Below the pieces are notes generated by a model. The model had not been told where the DNA came from, ran no database searches, and was given only the letters and a program-made list of their open reading frames with translations. This document shows, one piece after another, positions 4,988 to 6,773 of a DNA stretch of 6,773 nucleotides; position 1 is the first letter of the stretch; every line of letters begins with the position of its first letter. The translations under genes were made by a program, and so were the position numbers. Source of the DNA: JAIOTH01 sp964486685 (GTDB lineage: Bacteria; Patescibacteriota; Patescibacteriia; UBA1558; S5-K13); assembly GCA_964486685.1 (NCBI GenBank), contig CAZAOE010000033.1, forward strand, positions 1 through 6,773. Reading direction: 5' to 3'.

Positions 4988-5016
4988 AGGATAGCATATC
5001 TAAGATATACTGTCAA
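4988..5016 (-). promoter_or_regulatory. Promoter of khpA
   Basis: Read leftwards, consensus TTGACA (5016-5011), a 17-nt spacer and TATCCT (4993-4988), preceded by TGC as an extended -10. The predicted start at about 4981 gives a 49-nt leader to the ATG at 4932. Confidence 0.75.
4993..5011. promoter_or_regulatory. Palindrome in the khpA promoter spacer (possible operator)
   Basis: The 19-nt site agcatatctaagatatact is symmetrical at 8 of 9 paired positions about its central A (5002). It fills exactly the stretch between the -10 and -35 hexamers, the classic position for a repressor or for a MerR-type activator. AT-rich DNA gives chance palindromes, so this is a candidate only. Confidence 0.4.
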
Positions 5017-5080
5017 TATAAAAATAAAAAAATAATTAGAAATAATTTTTATAAAATAAAATTAAGTTCGTCTGATAAGC

Positions 5081-5108
5081 TTGACATATTTTCATAAAAC
5101 TATATAAT
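5081..5108 (+). promoter_or_regulatory. rRNA operon promoter P1
   Basis: Consensus TTGACA (5081-5086), a 16-nt spacer and consensus TATAAT (5103-5108); the predicted start is near 5115. The AT-rich stretch 5017-5080 directly upstream could act as an UP element and separates P1 from the divergent khpA promoter. Confidence 0.8.
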
Positions 5109-5120
5109 AATATCTACCTG

Positions 5121-5148
5121 TTGAAAATTTATTTATCTCTGTTATAAT
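5121..5148 (+). promoter_or_regulatory. rRNA operon promoter P2
   Basis: TTGAAA (5121-5126), a 16-nt spacer and consensus TATAAT (5143-5148); the predicted start is near 5155. Tandem promoters are typical of rRNA operons. The leader to the mature 16S would be about 123 nt. Confidence 0.75.
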
Positions 5149-5212
5149 CTGATATAAATTACTAGATAGCTACAGCAAATTGACAACTAAATAGTGGTAG
5201 AAATTTTAACTA

Positions 5213-5273
5213 TGCACCAAATTTTGGTGTAAGGTTTTTCTTAATTTTTTGTATGTTTTTTTTCCCAAAAACA
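5213..5273 (+). other. 16S leader stem-loops with T-runs
   Basis: An 8-bp stem with one G-U pair (5213-5220 with 5224-5231, loop ATT) is followed within 4 nt by T5 and then T6 and T8 runs, giving it the look of a terminator or attenuator. A second stem, TGTTTTT (5254-5260) with AAAAACA (5267-5273), ends 4 nt before the mature 16S. Either may take part in pre-rRNA processing; the usual RNase III partner strand would lie beyond the window. Confidence 0.45.
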
Positions 5274-5277
5274 TTCC

Positions 5278-6770
<1,493 letters not shown>

Positions 6771-6773
6771 CTA

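Noticed and set aside
4595..5035. Rightward open frames over khpA and its leader
   Set aside because: khpA on the other strand has a recognisable KH domain and its own promoter; these frames are its shadows.
5180..5185. A third TTGACA downstream of rRNA promoter P2
   Set aside because: No -10-like hexamer lies 15-19 nt downstream, so it is not supported as a promoter.

Overview
This is an AT-rich bacterial window with a complete 16S rRNA gene, a tRNA-Leu(UAG) gene and eight small protein genes. Several signs point to a member of the Candidate Phyla Radiation (Patescibacteria): a short 16S (about 1,493 nt) with CPR-like changes in usually invariant segments, a prepilin with the 'ARAKARDAKR' stretch common in CPR pilins, a eukaryote-free set of small compact genes, no Shine-Dalgarno sequence before any start codon, and TAA as the stop of all eight genes. 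I cannot fix the lineage within the CPR from reading alone.

Layout. 1-138 is intergenic with an extended -10 promoter. 139-456 (+) is a DUF1622 membrane protein, convergent with 476-1351 (-), a PHP-family metallo-phosphoesterase. 1427-2483 (+) holds a TspO/MBR membrane protein followed 7 nt later by an exported cysteine-rich protein. A hairpin terminator at about 2500 separates this unit from 3417-2538 (-), where a small membrane protein gene overlaps a type IV prepilin gene by 14 nt. tRNA-Leu(UAG) at 3500-3584 (+) has its own promoter and is followed by a gene-free stretch (3585-3851) rich in inverted repeats, ending in a terminator. 4502-3852 (-) is trmD and 4932-4612 (-) is khpA. The 345-nt stretch 4933-5277 is a divergent control region: one promoter drives khpA leftwards, and two tandem promoters drive the rRNA operon rightwards. 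The 16S gene fills 5278-6770. The 23S is presumably beyond the right edge.

How it fits together. The right half is translation machinery: 16S rRNA, an RNA-binding KH protein, the tRNA m1G37 methyltransferase, and a tRNA whose G36-G37 makes it an expected TrmD substrate. The left half is cell envelope: DUF1622, TspO, a cysteine-rich exported protein and a pilin unit.

Most worth a second look: the TrmD loop in which the proposed catalytic Asp and the Gly-Gly are replaced; two promoters placed so that the transcript would begin at the start codon; a palindrome filling the khpA promoter spacer and a hairpin at the predicted mRNA 5' end; compensatory base changes in the 16S 530 region; and the structured tail after tRNA-Leu. 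I see no CRISPR array, transposase, phage gene or defence system.
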